The notes under the pieces were generated by a model. It had not been told where the DNA came from and ran no database searches. It worked only from the letters and a program-made list of their open reading frames with translations. The position numbers were made by a program, and so were the translations under genes. Shown here in pieces: positions 11,054 through 23,093 of a DNA stretch of 64,000 nt (position 1 is its first letter; every line of letters starts with the position of its first letter). The DNA is from Syngnathus acus (Eukaryota > Chordata > Actinopteri > Syngnathiformes > Syngnathidae): contig NC_051095.1 in assembly GCF_901709675.1 (NCBI RefSeq), positions 14,647,456 to 14,711,455 on the forward strand, given 5' to 3'.

Positions 11054-12291
11054 TGATACATGGGACATGGTCAAATGGTTTGGGAAGTTGTTGACCAGCA
11101 GGTGCACAGAATTTGTGTTTAGCTTTGTGCACCCCATGCAGCAATAGACAAGTGCAATTCAGCGATGTCATGATGAAGTGCTCATTCTACATGATGGCAC
11201 TCACTTTACGGTAGCCAAGTGATTTATTCTGTTATTATTTCTTGTGTTCCGTGCTTGTCTGATACTCCGTAATGGCCTTTCGGTGGAAAGATTTCAAACA
11301 GAGTATTCTAAATTGATTCCAATTGTTATTCTATATTGTTATTTCCTTACCTAGTATATAAGCTGTTATTCTTTATCATTGGTGTATTTTGACACAAGAA
11401 TATGACAGCTTTTATTAGGACTCCTGGGAACTCTTTTGTACCAAAATGTCTCCTTTGACATTATTTGTTCAGGCTAGTACTTTGTTTGGAATAGAAAAAA
11501 GAAGAGCAATAAAAAGCCTCCACCCCAAAAAAAGTTAAAAAACAAACAAACTTTAACTAACCACTTGTGTCACTGTTGAAGCATTTTTGGAGGCTGAATT
11601 CCAAAATGTGAAGCCTTGGGGTCAATGAACTTGCATATATCCACCCAGAAAAGAAATTTCCATGCATATGTTTTTAGACATAAACATCTGCCCGACGTCT
11701 CAATGGCTGTCTTGTCCGCTAACCTCTCGAGACCTGTCTCTCACCCCCAACTGTGACTTAACCCCTGTACATAAACACACATGCAATATAGCTGATGAAT
11801 AATGTATCAAGTCCCAGCTGACAGTGAGCTAATGAGTTAGTCGCTTGCCGTGCCTAGAGAGACAGACACCGTGACTCGTGTGATGCTAACCCTGGGACGT
11901 CCTGCCTCACTCCACTCCGTACTCTGTGGCAGATGTCTGAGGTGCAAGGTGATGAATTATAGGTCAACCTTCTGGCCTTGCCCATTGCAGAACGACCACA
12001 TTAGCAGGCGAGAGCGTCGCGGTTTGGCCTCTGTGGTTGTGTGAATGTGACTTTGTACAAGGATCTAGCGGATTTAGTGTGGAGGTGGAGAAACTTTGAT
12101 GCTTAAAATGTCCAACACTTGTGTTCTTTCAGCTTTGGTCAGATCACACACAAGGGATGGAATAAATAAATTAAAAAACAACAGTTTTGCTGGTCGTCTT
12201 AGCACAACCTGAAAAGCAAGCGGAGGATTGTTTATGCATGCATGTGCCAACAAATGCATGACTGTGAATATGTGATCATCTTATGTGATCA
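11054..12291. other. Non-genic stretch, nothing recognised
   Basis: Unique sequence. Short frames at 11850-12044 and 12074-12259 have no recognisable features. Confidence 0.4.
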
Positions 12292-12625
12292 TCCTAATGC
12301 AGTGGTTCCCAAAGTGGGCGGTACCGCCCCCCTGGGGGCGGTGGAAAGATCTGGGGGGGCGGTGAGGAAGAAAGGGGCGGTAGGGGGGCGGTAGGGGGGC
12401 GGCAGTCGATTTGTACACAACACGCCGCTCTGGCCCAGTCAGATCCGACAGCATAGACTACAAAAGCAAAAGCTCAGGTTTGTAATTTCAAGCTTGTAAT
12501 GTTCAGAATTTTATCTTATAATAAAAACCGCATTCTGGCGGTCAACATCATCTTGAGTTCAAGTCAACATGAAATTGGGGACTCGCCAGAACGCGCCGTG
12601 TTGTGTTGTGTTGAGCTGGTTAGGG

Positions 12626-13057
12626 CAGTGGTCCCCAACCACCGGGCCGCGGACCGGTACCGGTCCGTGGGTCACTTGGTACCGGGCCGCCAAGCCGCAC
12701 AGATTTTTTTTTTTTTATCGACGATCAATTAATTCAGGTCAAGACACTCGTCCCGGTCACGTGACATGTTTCCCCAGTCGAGCCCGCAAAGCTAATATGT
12801 GGCGACAGGCTAACTAACCAGGCAGTGAAGCATTCAAAACTGCTTCAACACATGGAGACCAAGCATCCTGCAATAAAAGACAAACCTTAAATCACTTCGG
12901 GTGTCATTGTCTCCGATTACGTCTAGATGGGACCGGCTCGTTTCTGAGAAACAAACTCAGGGCTCCCACTAATTCAACATAATGGTAATGATGTTATAAA
13001 TGTATTATTTATTTATTTATATAAATGTATTATTTATTTATATAAATGCCGGTCCTT
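12626..13057 (+). mobile_element. Nested hAT element, right end lost
   Basis: It starts CAGTGGTCCCCAACCACCGG, then CCGCGGACCGGTACCGGTCC, a distinct and common Charlie-like left end. Near 13049 the text CCGGTCCTTGGGG mirrors the inner part of that end, but the terminal GTTGGGGACCACTG is missing and is replaced by the G run. The right boundary is therefore approximate. Confidence 0.7.
12783..12890 (+). pseudogene. hAT transposase N-terminal BED-zinc-finger remnant
   Basis: From 12822 the plus strand reads AVKHSKLLQHMETKHP then AIKDKP and a stop at 12888. The pattern SKLLxHxxxKHP is the second half of the BED-type zinc finger found at the start of ZBED/FAM200-like hAT transposases, where the two histidines complete the zinc site. 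Upstream, the cysteine half is not intact. This is the coding relic of the nested hAT at 12626. It is truncated by a stop and far shorter than the roughly 500-600 residues of a full transposase, so it is not functional. Confidence 0.65.
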
Positions 13058-13143
13058 GGGGGGGGGGGGGGGGGCGCTAGGAATTCACTGGAGAGCCAAA
13101 GGGGGCGCCAGCCTGCAAAAGTTTGGGAACCACTGTCCTAATG

Positions 13144-15469
13144 TCTTCCATGGTGCTTTTTCTCATCCCTTCATCCTCTGCATGTCCTTGTGATGAATGT
13201 TTCATTTAATATTTCATGAAACAACAGTGGTGTAAAACACTCAAGATGTGTGGGATTGCATATATCTGATGACCGATGCTTACTGACACACATTCAGATG
13301 TAATGCATGCAACTATCTATGATCTCATGCTGTGCACGACAGAGGTCGGTAGTAACACTATTTACTTGGTTACATTTCATAAGGGGTGTGTTTTATAAGT
13401 GTGTGTTTCCAGTTTTAAAGAAATCACACATTTTGTCATATGTTAAAACCAGCAGTATTACCTGACAGTATAATATTATTAAAAATATCGTTTTTAAAAA
13501 ATGACTCGGTGCAAGGGGAACTAAGACACACAAATTACAGAAAATAGCCAAATCCTTTGAACGGACTCACATCGTTGCTATCCGAAGTAGTTTTTCGCCA
13601 TCTGAACTGTACAGCCACCCGTGATTTCATTATGCATGCAACAGGCACTCGCACAATCAACACAGTCTTTTATCTTTCTATTTACTGTGATTTTTTGGGG
13701 GGGTAAATGATGTTCCCGACGCTCCGCCACCCTTCCACTCAGAGCCCAATCAGTGCTATGATATCCTCTGATTCACAGCACAACTGTAGAACTTTATCAC
13801 AGAGGTGCCTAATTACTCGGGACTTTACAGAGGCCAAGATTCATCTCTGGGATTTATTTTCTAATTAATTACCAAATTCCTTGCACTGCAATTCACATGG
13901 AAGCAGCATCCAAGTGGAAGAGTTTCTTTTAATGAATATGCATCAACTTGTATCAAAGCAGTTGGGTCTTTTAAATTGTCATCTTCCCAAAAATGATATT
14001 TTTTCCCCCCACTTTCAATTAGCCGGATATTTAAAAGTTCTTATGGCCACAATTTAAAACAGTTCTCAGTAAGTAATTAAGTATTTAGTTATTGGTAACT
14101 TGCTATGAACATCTGTGTCATGTTTTTGTTAAAATAACACAAAGATAAGAAGCTATTACCCATTCCTTTTTTTTTTTTTTTAGAGTGATGTGTCACATTG
14201 CTTACCCCAATGATCATTAAATTAGTTTAAATCAAGACTGGAAAGAGAAAATACATGCAATTGGACATGAAATGTACAAAAGGTTAAAATATTTTTTGAT
14301 ATGCAATTATAGTAGTTCTCCATGTACTGGGGAAAAAACACTTGCTTTAGTTGTGATTCTGGTGCATCAAACAATGAACTAACAACTAACTGATTAAGTG
14401 TAATTTAATGAGTTAAAAACAAATAAATCACCACTCACTATCCATTAGTATTAATTCACATATTTAAATATCCTTTCCAATCAGTCTCAAGTGATGTCAC
14501 ATGACAATAACAAGCCCATTCATGGGCCGCCTGGTCGACAACTAAATGACATCTACTATGTTTACACTGTGTATGTTGTTAACTTTTACTGCTCAATGGC
14601 ATCAGTCAACGCACACGCTTTGTCATGGTTTCCTGTGTCCTTTTAAAGTGATGAATGCTGCCACGACTTTGATGGCAATCAACCAACCTGTGTCATCGTG
14701 AATCAATAACACGTATAGAATGCATGTGAACATCAGTCTTTATACCCGTGGCATTATAATCTCACTTCATGTAAAATTACAATTTTTTTTTTCTTTTTCA
14801 TTTCAACATACGCTACTTACAGCAGTATCCATCAGTTGATCAAAAGTTTCACGTCTATCACTGTCCTTGATTTAATTTTCTGATCTTGTATGAATGTTGA
14901 CCGTGTTAAAGCACATCACGAAATGCTGTTAAAGCATGTAGTAAATAGCAATTACCTTGACATATGTAAATGCTGACAGATGCTGTTGTCGAGCTGAAAT
15001 GTCAGAGAAATAAATACATCTTGTGCTGTATCAGTGGTTAATAAATCACAACATAATAAAGCAATCCCCAAATAGTGTCCTAATCTGCTGCTCAGGAACT
15101 GCGTGCAGGACAGAGATGGCAATCAGACCTGACTTAAACAAAATTTTTAAGGCCTCACTGCAATTTGTGTCCATGTTTGTCTTTCAGCCTTTACATAAGA
15201 ACGTCTAACTTGCAAGATATGATAAGAAAGAAAAAAAAACAGTTGATGACTATGCAATTGGCTAATTTTATTCCATAGTGTCTCACAACTGTATTTTGCT
15301 GTACTATTTTGTATTATTTCTCTCACTCTTCTTGTTACCTCTTCGGGCTTCAAATTTTTATCACAATGCACTTGTTCAGACACTTGCTTTCTTCCCCAAT
15401 TCAAGCAGGAATTTTATTTTGGGTATAAATACAGAGGGAACCACAACTGTTTCTGGTTAGCAAATTAGG
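13144..15469. other. Non-genic stretch with conserved-element-like part
   Basis: No gene. The part at about 13740-14060 is repeat-free with several TAATTA cores (TCTAATTAATTACC, CAATTAGCC) and looks like a possible conserved non-coding element. Near 13347 the words AGAGGTCGGTAGTAACAC resemble the left end of a common fish repeat that begins with AGAGGTGGGTAGTAAC. A poly-T run lies at 14168-14181. Confidence 0.3.
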
Positions 15470-15601
15470 ATTAGAATTACTTTTATTGTGTTTTATCAAT
15501 TTTGTATACATTATTATTTTGTTATATATGTAATGAATTTCCTCTCAGGGATCAATAAAGATCGATCGATCGGTTCCATATCTAGCTATCTAGCTATCTA
15601 T
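15470..15601 (+). mobile_element. Possible LINE 3' tail with GATC/CTAT repeat
   Basis: The text CTCTCAGGGATCAATAAAG followed by GATC repeats and then TAGCTATC repeats has the form of a fish LINE 3' end, in which GGGATCAATAAAGT is followed by a short tandem repeat tail. No target duplication was found. Confidence 0.4.
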
Positions 15602-15602
15602 G

Positions 15603-15700
15603 TTGCTTTTAAAATCAGGTATTCAGTAACTTAAGTTACTTTCAAAGTCAAGTAATAAGTAACTAAGTAACATCTTCAAGGTAACTGAGGCAACACTGGT
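15603..15700. repeat. AGTAACTT-rich repeat fragment
   Basis: Contains CAGTAACTTAAGTTACTTTC and AAGTAACTAAGTAAC, then GTAACTGAGGCAACACTGG. These words are typical of a common fish DNA-transposon family whose inner sequence is GTAACT-rich. The extent is uncertain. Confidence 0.35.
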
Positions 15701-16673
15701 GCTGTCGTGCTCTTATCACCATAATCAGCAGAGAAACGTTCTCATTACAACATTGAACGGGAAGAGCAGTATAGAAAACGACACTAAGAGCCTCAGCATA
15801 CTGTCCGCCCCTCAGCTGCAAAGTAACATTTGCTGGAGCTCTGTTAGGAACTAAACAAAGACTCGTCTTAGAGTGACAAAGCCAGGCCTTCCCTTGATAC
15901 CCAGCTCACAATGTTGGCAAGGATCTTATGCCCGGTTGGCATAGCATGGGCAACAGTCTTTTGGACGGAGGAGTTCCTGCACATGCATACTTGGCACACT
16001 TATCCACATTCTATGCCGGGCTTGAAGAAAAGCCCCCAGCATACAGCCATGCTGACTGATTCTCCTTGGGTTCATCAGAGAACAAAGAAAAGTGCTCGGA
16101 GCCCTCCCAACTTGGCGTCGGTTCAGATGTTACAGAAGCCTCATACGGCATCGCCTTCAGAACACTGACGAGACGTGTGAGACTCCTCAGCTCACTCTTG
16201 CGCTCGACCCCGCTGTCCATGATGGCGGTCGCCGAGTTCCTAGGTAGAGCCTGATTGCCACCCAGCATCGAAGGCAAGAAACTGCAATGTGATTGTCACT
16301 TTCCCAGGAGCAAGTCTTGCAATCTGGGGACCAAATGCAGATGTAAGGTTTCCAGACCTGAAAGGAAGGCAGCTGCTTTGCTGCGAGGGCTGTGTCCTGC
16401 CACACACAAAATGGTTCTCTATCTGCAATCAGACAGAGGAACCAAATGACACAGATTAAAAGCTCTGTCCCCATTTTGACAACTACTCTAAGAAACAATG
16501 CATTTAGTTGGCTAACTTCTATAAGCATTCAAAGGTATTTTTTTTACTAGCTGTGACATGAGCAAGAAGATGTTGACATTGACTGTGACTTTATTTTTTG
16601 GACCAGTATAAATTAGATGATCAATATTGGCCCTGGTTTGTAAGCACTTTTTTTGTGCCAGGTCACGGCTTTT
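15701..16673. other. Non-genic stretch, nothing recognised
   Basis: Between 15911 and 16528, frames of 60-113 codons overlap on both strands. None carries a domain or splice structure, and they exclude one another, so I call none. Confidence 0.4.
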
Positions 16674-16772
16674 CAAATGTCACTGCTCAATCACGGAAGG
16701 GAATACTTTTTAGGTGACTTTTCATAAGATGCCAAATGTCACTGCTAAACCACGGAAGAGAATACTTTTTAG
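16674..16772 (+). repeat. Tandem duplication, two copies, 59-bp period
   Basis: CAAATGTCACTGCTCAATCA followed by CGGAAGGGAATACTTTTTAGG recurs at 16733 as CAAATGTCACTGCTAAACCA then CGGAAGAGAATACTTTTTAGG. About 40 bp of each 59-bp period is conserved. Confidence 0.8.
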
Positions 16773-19700
16773 GTTTCGTGTACCAGGTTTTTGTGTATTT
16801 TATGTGCATAAAATATAATATTTGTGTACGTAAACTAATAAAATGGCCACTTATAAGAAGCCTTGAATGAGAAAGCCATCACTGTCACTGATGAAAGCCC
16901 TTGCAGGTATTTGACCGGCTTCATTATTGCAATAACAGACGCTATGATTAGGTGAACATAAAGAGTACCAACTTGAATTATATACAGTAAACGTGCATTG
17001 AGGCAGGTGCTTTGGAGGTCAAAATGCTCTGTACTCAAACATTAATGCTTAAGCTTCCATGAAATGTGGTTGTACAAACCCTAAGAAATAATAAACGGAA
17101 TAACTAAGACAAAAAATGTCTTTATGCTATTCTATCTATTCAAAAAAGATATTTCAATCTTTGCAGCCTTCATGCGGCAGTTTTCTCAACATGACTTTCT
17201 TCATTTCAGCATATAGATGCTTGAATCCTCTCCACACACAAATTGCAAGCAGATGAAGGGAGAAAGTGGTTAAAAAAAAATAATACAAGGAAACCAGAGG
17301 CTGATTTAGCAAGTAGAGGATGCTGTGCTACACCGATGCAGGCAAAACTAAACAAAAGAGTCCGAATGGAGGGCAAAACTTAATTTTCAAGTAAAAAGAC
17401 AGTTGAGTGTTTTCATATTTAGGCGGTTTAGAGCCGCCTGCAGGCACACACAGAGTTGTTTTCTCCTCTTCACAGATATAATTCGAAAGATACAGAAAAT
17501 AAATATTAAACCAGCTTGAGACAGAAAATTGAAGATTTCATTAATTTTCACTTTGTCTTGCAAAAGCGTGGAAACTTTTATGCAGTGATGCTCGGAATTA
17601 CCAAACGAGGGCATAAGCGGTCGACGGCTTCATCACGGACAAACTTCAATTCAATGATCAGAAGAAAAATTAAATAGACCACAGAATATTGTCAAAGAAA
17701 AATTGTCAGAATGGGAAAACATAGCAGAAGTAAAACACCCCGGTTTCAAAAGAAAGAGAATGTTTCATTTCTGAAATAATTGCCAAAAATTGCAAGAATT
17801 ACCATCATCTTCATGTTCTCCATGATGCTGGGAAGTACAGACTGCACTAAAAATGCTTTATTATTTATTGTAGTTTATTAATGTGTCGCATCTCCGCTCC
17901 ACTCTCGCCCTGCCGGCCAGGTGTCGGACACTTAATATTTGTAGCTATGTGCTTTTAGCTTGACAAATATTGTTAGCTATGTTTTTGTTATCTTTCTTGT
18001 ATATATTATGTGACCTGTTGAAAAATCTTTATTTTGGGGTGAAGGGGCTTCCGCAAATGTCCTAATTTATATGTCAGCATTTCAAATATGTATGATTAAA
18101 GTATGGAGAAATCGGTGGCTGATTTTCCATGTGTGCTGCTGTACTGAGTCATGTAGCATGGAGCGGCATGAGTTTCATACTACAACATGAAAAAAAAAGA
18201 CTAAATAAAAATGCGGTGCATGGAGAGAGATTGTCACGCAAGCTTAGTTCTTGCAGCTGACTCCTCCACTTCTCTTAACATCGCTCACCAAAGACTACTT
18301 TCCCTTGGTAAAGTCTAATTTATTACACAGGGAGCCTTTCCCCCCCCATACAGAAGGTTTGAGAAGGCCAGCGTTGATACGGGATGGCAGCACACTTGAT
18401 GAAGCCGGCAGAAGTGACATGTTCTCACTGCAGATTTGCCCAAGTTGGCTGCGAGCGAATGGCATATTAGAACTCTTTAATATATGCTAAGCTCTTGCTT
18501 TATGAGGGCACTGTTAATGGGTGGGGTCGCTGTAACTGCCTTAAACAAGGGATTAGCCTGTCGCTGATGAGTCGCTGCTGTGTGATGGGATTATTTACAT
18601 TGCTCTGGTGGCAGGGCGCAGGTGTCAGCGCATATACAAATCCCCTAATAAATTTATGAAACGGGTGGGGGGGCATTGTCAAGTGCGAAGAGTATCGCCC
18701 GGAACAATGCTTGTGTCATTTGCAGCCCTGTGAAAAATGGTAATCTGGTTAAATGGCAAAGTGGAGAAAGTTTGGTCTTAACTTTGTCACCGCTGTGATT
18801 GGCTGAGCATGAACAATGCACTAACGGAAGCGAGGCTGAGGTAAGTGCATTACAAATTCCTAGGATAAATATACTAATCCAATCCCTGTTCCCATGTTTT
18901 TAACCGACCGCTGACTGGTTTAGCATCAACTCCCCTTGGTGGCTGCATACATTAGCATTCTTTTCATATTATCTATTGCATAAGAGGAAGGTGGTTAAAA
19001 AAAAGTACAAAACATGCAGGATCATTGCCCTGACTGTTTGAATCGATTAACATACACAAAATTGCTTTGTTGTTTTGCTAAGCCAGTCAATGAAGTTAAG
19101 TCAATTTAATATAACATTGGTCATAAAATCAGTATTGTTTTGAGCCTCTATTAATCTGATAAGACTTTTTTGGTGGCTTTAGCTCATCAGAGTGGGTCAT
19201 TTTCACTACTTTTTGGATCAAAGTTTTGACCCAGCACCGCATAAATAACCCGGTAATAGCTGGGTTAGCTATTTTACCCAATTTTCGTTACTTTTCACCT
19301 AGCACTTTTAGTATTGTATGACGGATTTTAGACATTCCACATTTTTGGTGGGAGATTCACTATTTTAATGTTACTATGGGCTTTTATTTATATATAAAAG
19401 TTGGATAATCTGTTGCAGCTCTTAAAAAGAGTATTATTAACTTGCTTTGCAGTCATACAAGCCAAGGGGACAGCCACAAAACACTGAGAAAGTGATTATT
19501 GTAGCTATAAGACATTTTATTCTAATTCAGCGAGACTGTTTCTCCATTATTCTAATTCAATGAAACAAGAGAGTCACAGTTAAATGGCCTAAATGGGCCT
19601 TTTAGAAAGCTCAGCTGAGCAATTCGTTTTTTACAGGTAGCTAGTTCTGTGATTACTCTCACAAGTAGGACAGGCGTGGTAAATTTCTGACTTGCTTTCT

Positions 19701-20827
19701 GCACACACAAAAAATGCATTGAAAATTGTAACAACTGCAATTTTGCAAATTATTCTAATTCACTGACTGGCACCTGTGCATGTCAATGTCTTCAAGATGA
19801 AGATGAAGTTTTCGCAACTATGAGGCATAATTTTCTCGCGTTCAATTGATTGCATCAGATCTACACAATCATTAAAAGAATAAAACACGGATGCTGCGTG
19901 TACTAATAAGGCAATTTGTTTGAAAACCTTTTTCCCTACAAGTTTTTTTTTTTCTTTTTGACATTGAATGTATTGGTTTTTTTCTAAATCTCCAATCATT
20001 CAGTCCAATTTACATAGAGTAGCAAAAGCAAATTTTGAATAGAAAAGATAAAAAAAATAGCATGAAGACTTCATTAAAAAAAAAAAATGTGCACATGAAC
20101 GCTTTAAAGATTGCATCAAAAGAAGAGCACCAAATCTTATTTTCAATTTGTGTTATCTGTGGAAATGGTTGCCCTTCTCCACGCTGGTAAAAAGAAATAT
20201 CAATACCTTCTTGAGGACATTGAGACATGCAGCATGTGAATGTGAGTGAACGTTTCTGACATTTAAAGACAATTGACAAAAAGGTAAAATAAAAACTCAT
20301 CATCTCGTCTCAGCCCGAGGTTATGTTGAATCTCAACAATGTTGTAGCTGTGAACGAGCAACAAACTCACATACAGAGGTGAAAAGGACGATATGTACGA
20401 CAATAAATTAGAATAAACATTGGGCGGTTGGACAAAATAGGACAAAATTGTTCATACCTGCAAAGGCGTATTATCACACCTCAAAATTTTAGCTCTTTTA
20501 ATGATAGTAATTAATAGTTATCTATACATAAATTAGAAGCAACCTAATCAACATTTAAATTTAAACCGAATCACCACCCACCAGATGGTCTAATCTTGGG
20601 ATGTTTACTTTCTGCTGTCTCCGATACAGACAAATGAATAGGGTTCAATCTTCTCTCATGGCTAAAGGGTGCTGATTTTGGAATCTTTCTTCTTTCATAA
20701 GTATTGGGACATATCGGACCAAAGGAAGTGTAATATATAGGGGAAATATAGATGTGATCATCGTAAAAAGAACTTTCTCAAAGTTCTTAAAGTATTGGAA
20801 GCACAAGTGTCTCAAATTATTTGTTCA
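16773..20827. other. Non-genic stretch, one conserved-element-like part
   Basis: No exon, RNA gene or mobile element is recognised in about 4 kb. The part at 18480-18680 is repeat-free and balanced in composition (CACTGTTAATGGGTGGGGTC, AACAAGGGATTAGCCTG) and is a weak candidate for a conserved non-coding element. The word TTATTCTAATTCA recurs at about 19518, 19548 and 19750. Confidence 0.35.
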
Positions 20828-21082
20828 GGGCCACAGGGAAGCACGAGTCTGTCCCACTTTAGGCCACAGGTGGAGTACACCCTGGACCGGTCTCGAATCA
20901 ATCACAGGCAAAAAGCATTCACACTTGCATTCAGGCTATTGGAGCGTACTTAACATGCATATTGTAAGAATTTGGGGATAAAGACAAGGAAGCCAGAGTA
21001 AACCCAGGTAAGCACAGAGGGAACAAGAAAACTCCACAAGGAAGGATAAAGCCAAGGCTAGAATTCAAACTCAGAACCTCTC
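20828..21082 (-). mobile_element. Old V-SINE/L2-type retroposon copy
   Basis: Read on the minus strand, this is a diverged copy of the teleost SINE/L2 3' region. It contains, in plus-strand order, GTACACCCTGGACCGGTCTC, AATCACAGG, TTAACATGCAT, GGAAGCCAGAGTAAACCCAG and AACTCCACAAGGAAGG, matching the order of the conserved core in V-SINE-type elements. It is heavily mutated and no duplication is visible. Confidence 0.7.
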
Positions 21083-22415
21083 CTAACTAAACCTTTAAAA
21101 GAGAGTACAGTGCTGAGTGATGGGACCTATTAGGACCCTCCTCGTGTATCTTCTGACTTGTATCTTTGCACTTTGTGACCCTTTGACTAATTGATAAATT
21201 TTGCCCACCACAAAATGTGCTTTACACATTGTCTCACACCAGGCTCACTTTGCCCTATTACACTGTGACAACCATTCACAATGATAAATGATGACCCGTG
21301 AATACGCCACTGAACTAAGTTGTGAAACGATGGCCGCGTCATCTAAAGTGTTGGCACGTGGAAGTTGTAATAGGCAACTCTGCGGGACAAAAAAAATCCA
21401 CTGCAGGCAAATTAAACAAAGCTACGTTTACATTGCAATTTAATTCTGATTTATTTGCCCATATGAAATCTGAATCTGTTTTTTGTTTTTGCTTTTTTAA
21501 ACAGTATGAACAGCTCAATCCCGATTAGTTTCAAATCCAACCTGGGGCACTTTAATATGTGGTCCTAGATCGGATACGTATCGGATGTTTTGCAATACTT
21601 TTTGCTTGGAAGGGAGACTGACTGTTTTGATGTTGGATCACATTTACTTCTGCAAACACTACATTGCGAGTGATGTCATCTCTTTCTTGTGCACATGAGA
21701 GCGCATGGACTGCATACACACGCGCGCACGCACACACATGCACGCATGCACACACACGCGCACACACACACAAAACTAAAATTCTAGCTTGAGCATAAAG
21801 AACTGTGAATGTATCCTAAAAGTGCTTTCACACAGTCAATTGCCTTTTAGTTAACACATTGTGTGATTTGGACCAGGGAAAGCAACTACAGGTGTGAAAA
21901 CAATTATCTTCTTTTACTGTAGCTCTGAATCACTGACTCATGTACTGTAAGCTTAAGTGAATACTGTGATAAAAGTTTTTCTTTAATTGCCTTAGTTTTT
22001 CCAGCTACGCATATGTTTCTCATCACCTATTAAAACAAAATGTACAATCAGACATTGTTGAAGTGGGTCAGTTCAAGCACCAGATCGATCATCGCCTTCC
22101 ACAGGCAGCTATTCGTACGTATCTCTGGTCTCCGAGGACACATCACAGTTGTGTTAAAACACAAACGACATAGTGGTGTAGGCAAAAGCAGAAGCATGGA
22201 GGAGGGATGGACCTCCTTTGACCTCGCAGCAGCTTCAAGAATACTTATGCAGGCTGACGTAACCAGTGAAGAGACTCCAAGACAGGACTGCAGTGATACA
22301 GACATCTTGAGAGGGCAGCAGAAGGCGACACTTTCAGGAAGTTTTAATAGCCATCCATCGATCAACACTGGAATCTTAAAATACTCAACTTTGTATAGCC
22401 TCCCTCAATATAAAA
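21083..22415. other. Non-genic stretch with (CA)n
   Basis: A compound CA/CG microsatellite lies at 21715-21773. Open frames at 22040-22426 on the plus strand (128 codons) and 22048-22368 on the minus strand (106 codons) cover the same DNA. Neither shows a domain or exon signals. Confidence 0.4.
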
Positions 22416-22600
22416 GGTGTACCTAATGGAGTGTCCGAATGACGTCACAGCTCAAACAGCCAATCAGGTGGTGGGGGTGAGGGCGGGTGTGGCACGATTC
22501 TTTTGAACAAATCTTTTGAGTGAACCAATTCTAAAGATTCAGTTCACTTAAGAGAACTGGAATGCACATCACTAGTACAAAAAAGTGCATACGGCCATTG

Positions 22601-22758
22601 GCTGCCAGGTCAAGATAGCCGACTGGTTAATGACATGGGCTCTTAGTCGGTAAGAACATGGTTCGATCCCAGGTGTGCGCATACACCTGAATGTGCTTTT
22701 AGAATTGGAACATCGCTTTGTATGCATATGCAAACAAATGCAAGTATTTATGTGTAAA
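22601..22758 (+). repeat. tRNA-like SINE-type module, left arm copy
   Basis: The sequence GTCAAGATAGCCGACTGG resembles the 5' half of a class II tRNA (tRNA-Leu/Ser type). It contains an A-box-like TAGCCGACTGG (22616-22626) and an exact B box GGTTCGATCCC (22660-22670), 34 bp apart. No clean cloverleaf can be drawn around the anticodon region, so it is a tRNA-derived SINE head and not a functional tRNA. Confidence 0.6.
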
Positions 22759-23093
22759 TACATATGGTGGACCCACCCCCAAATTGGCGGCGCAAACCAA
22801 TGGATCACGCCCACTACCTAGTATAGTGGGCGGGGCAGGGTTATGGTTGGAACGCGGCCCCTCGAGGACTGGAGGTCGACACCCCTGGTTTAAGTGAAAA
22901 GTGCCACACCCACCCTCACCCCCACTTTCTGATTGGCTGTTTGATCTGTGACGTCACTTGGACAGTCCATTAGGTACACCGCCATTTTCAAGTGTACCTA
23001 ATAACAGGCCACTTTATTAGGGAAATATCATGGTCAAAGGTCACAGGTGTCAAGCTCTAGTCCTCGGGGCCGCATTCCAACATGTTTTCCAAG

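Larger units (their letters stand above)
12300..13135. mobile_element. hAT element with perfect 8-bp duplication, itself invaded by a second hAT
   Basis: The left end CAGTGGTTCCCAAAGTGGGC and right end AGTTTGGGAACCACTG form terminal inverted repeats. The 8-bp duplication TCCTAATG is exact at 12292-12299 and 13136-13143. The outer element is GC-rich near both ends, with GGGGGCGGT runs on the left and GGGGGCGCCAG on the right. A second hAT begins at 12626 inside it. A pure run of 17 G lies at 13058-13074. Confidence 0.9.

Noticed and set aside
22040-22426. 128-codon plus-strand frame beside the giant palindrome
   Set aside because: A 106-codon minus-strand frame covers the same DNA; there is no domain and no exon signals, and the end of the frame runs into repeat sequence.
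22601-22680. Functional tRNA gene
   Set aside because: A and B boxes are present, but the acceptor and anticodon stems do not pair and the module recurs inside repeats, so it is a SINE-type relic.
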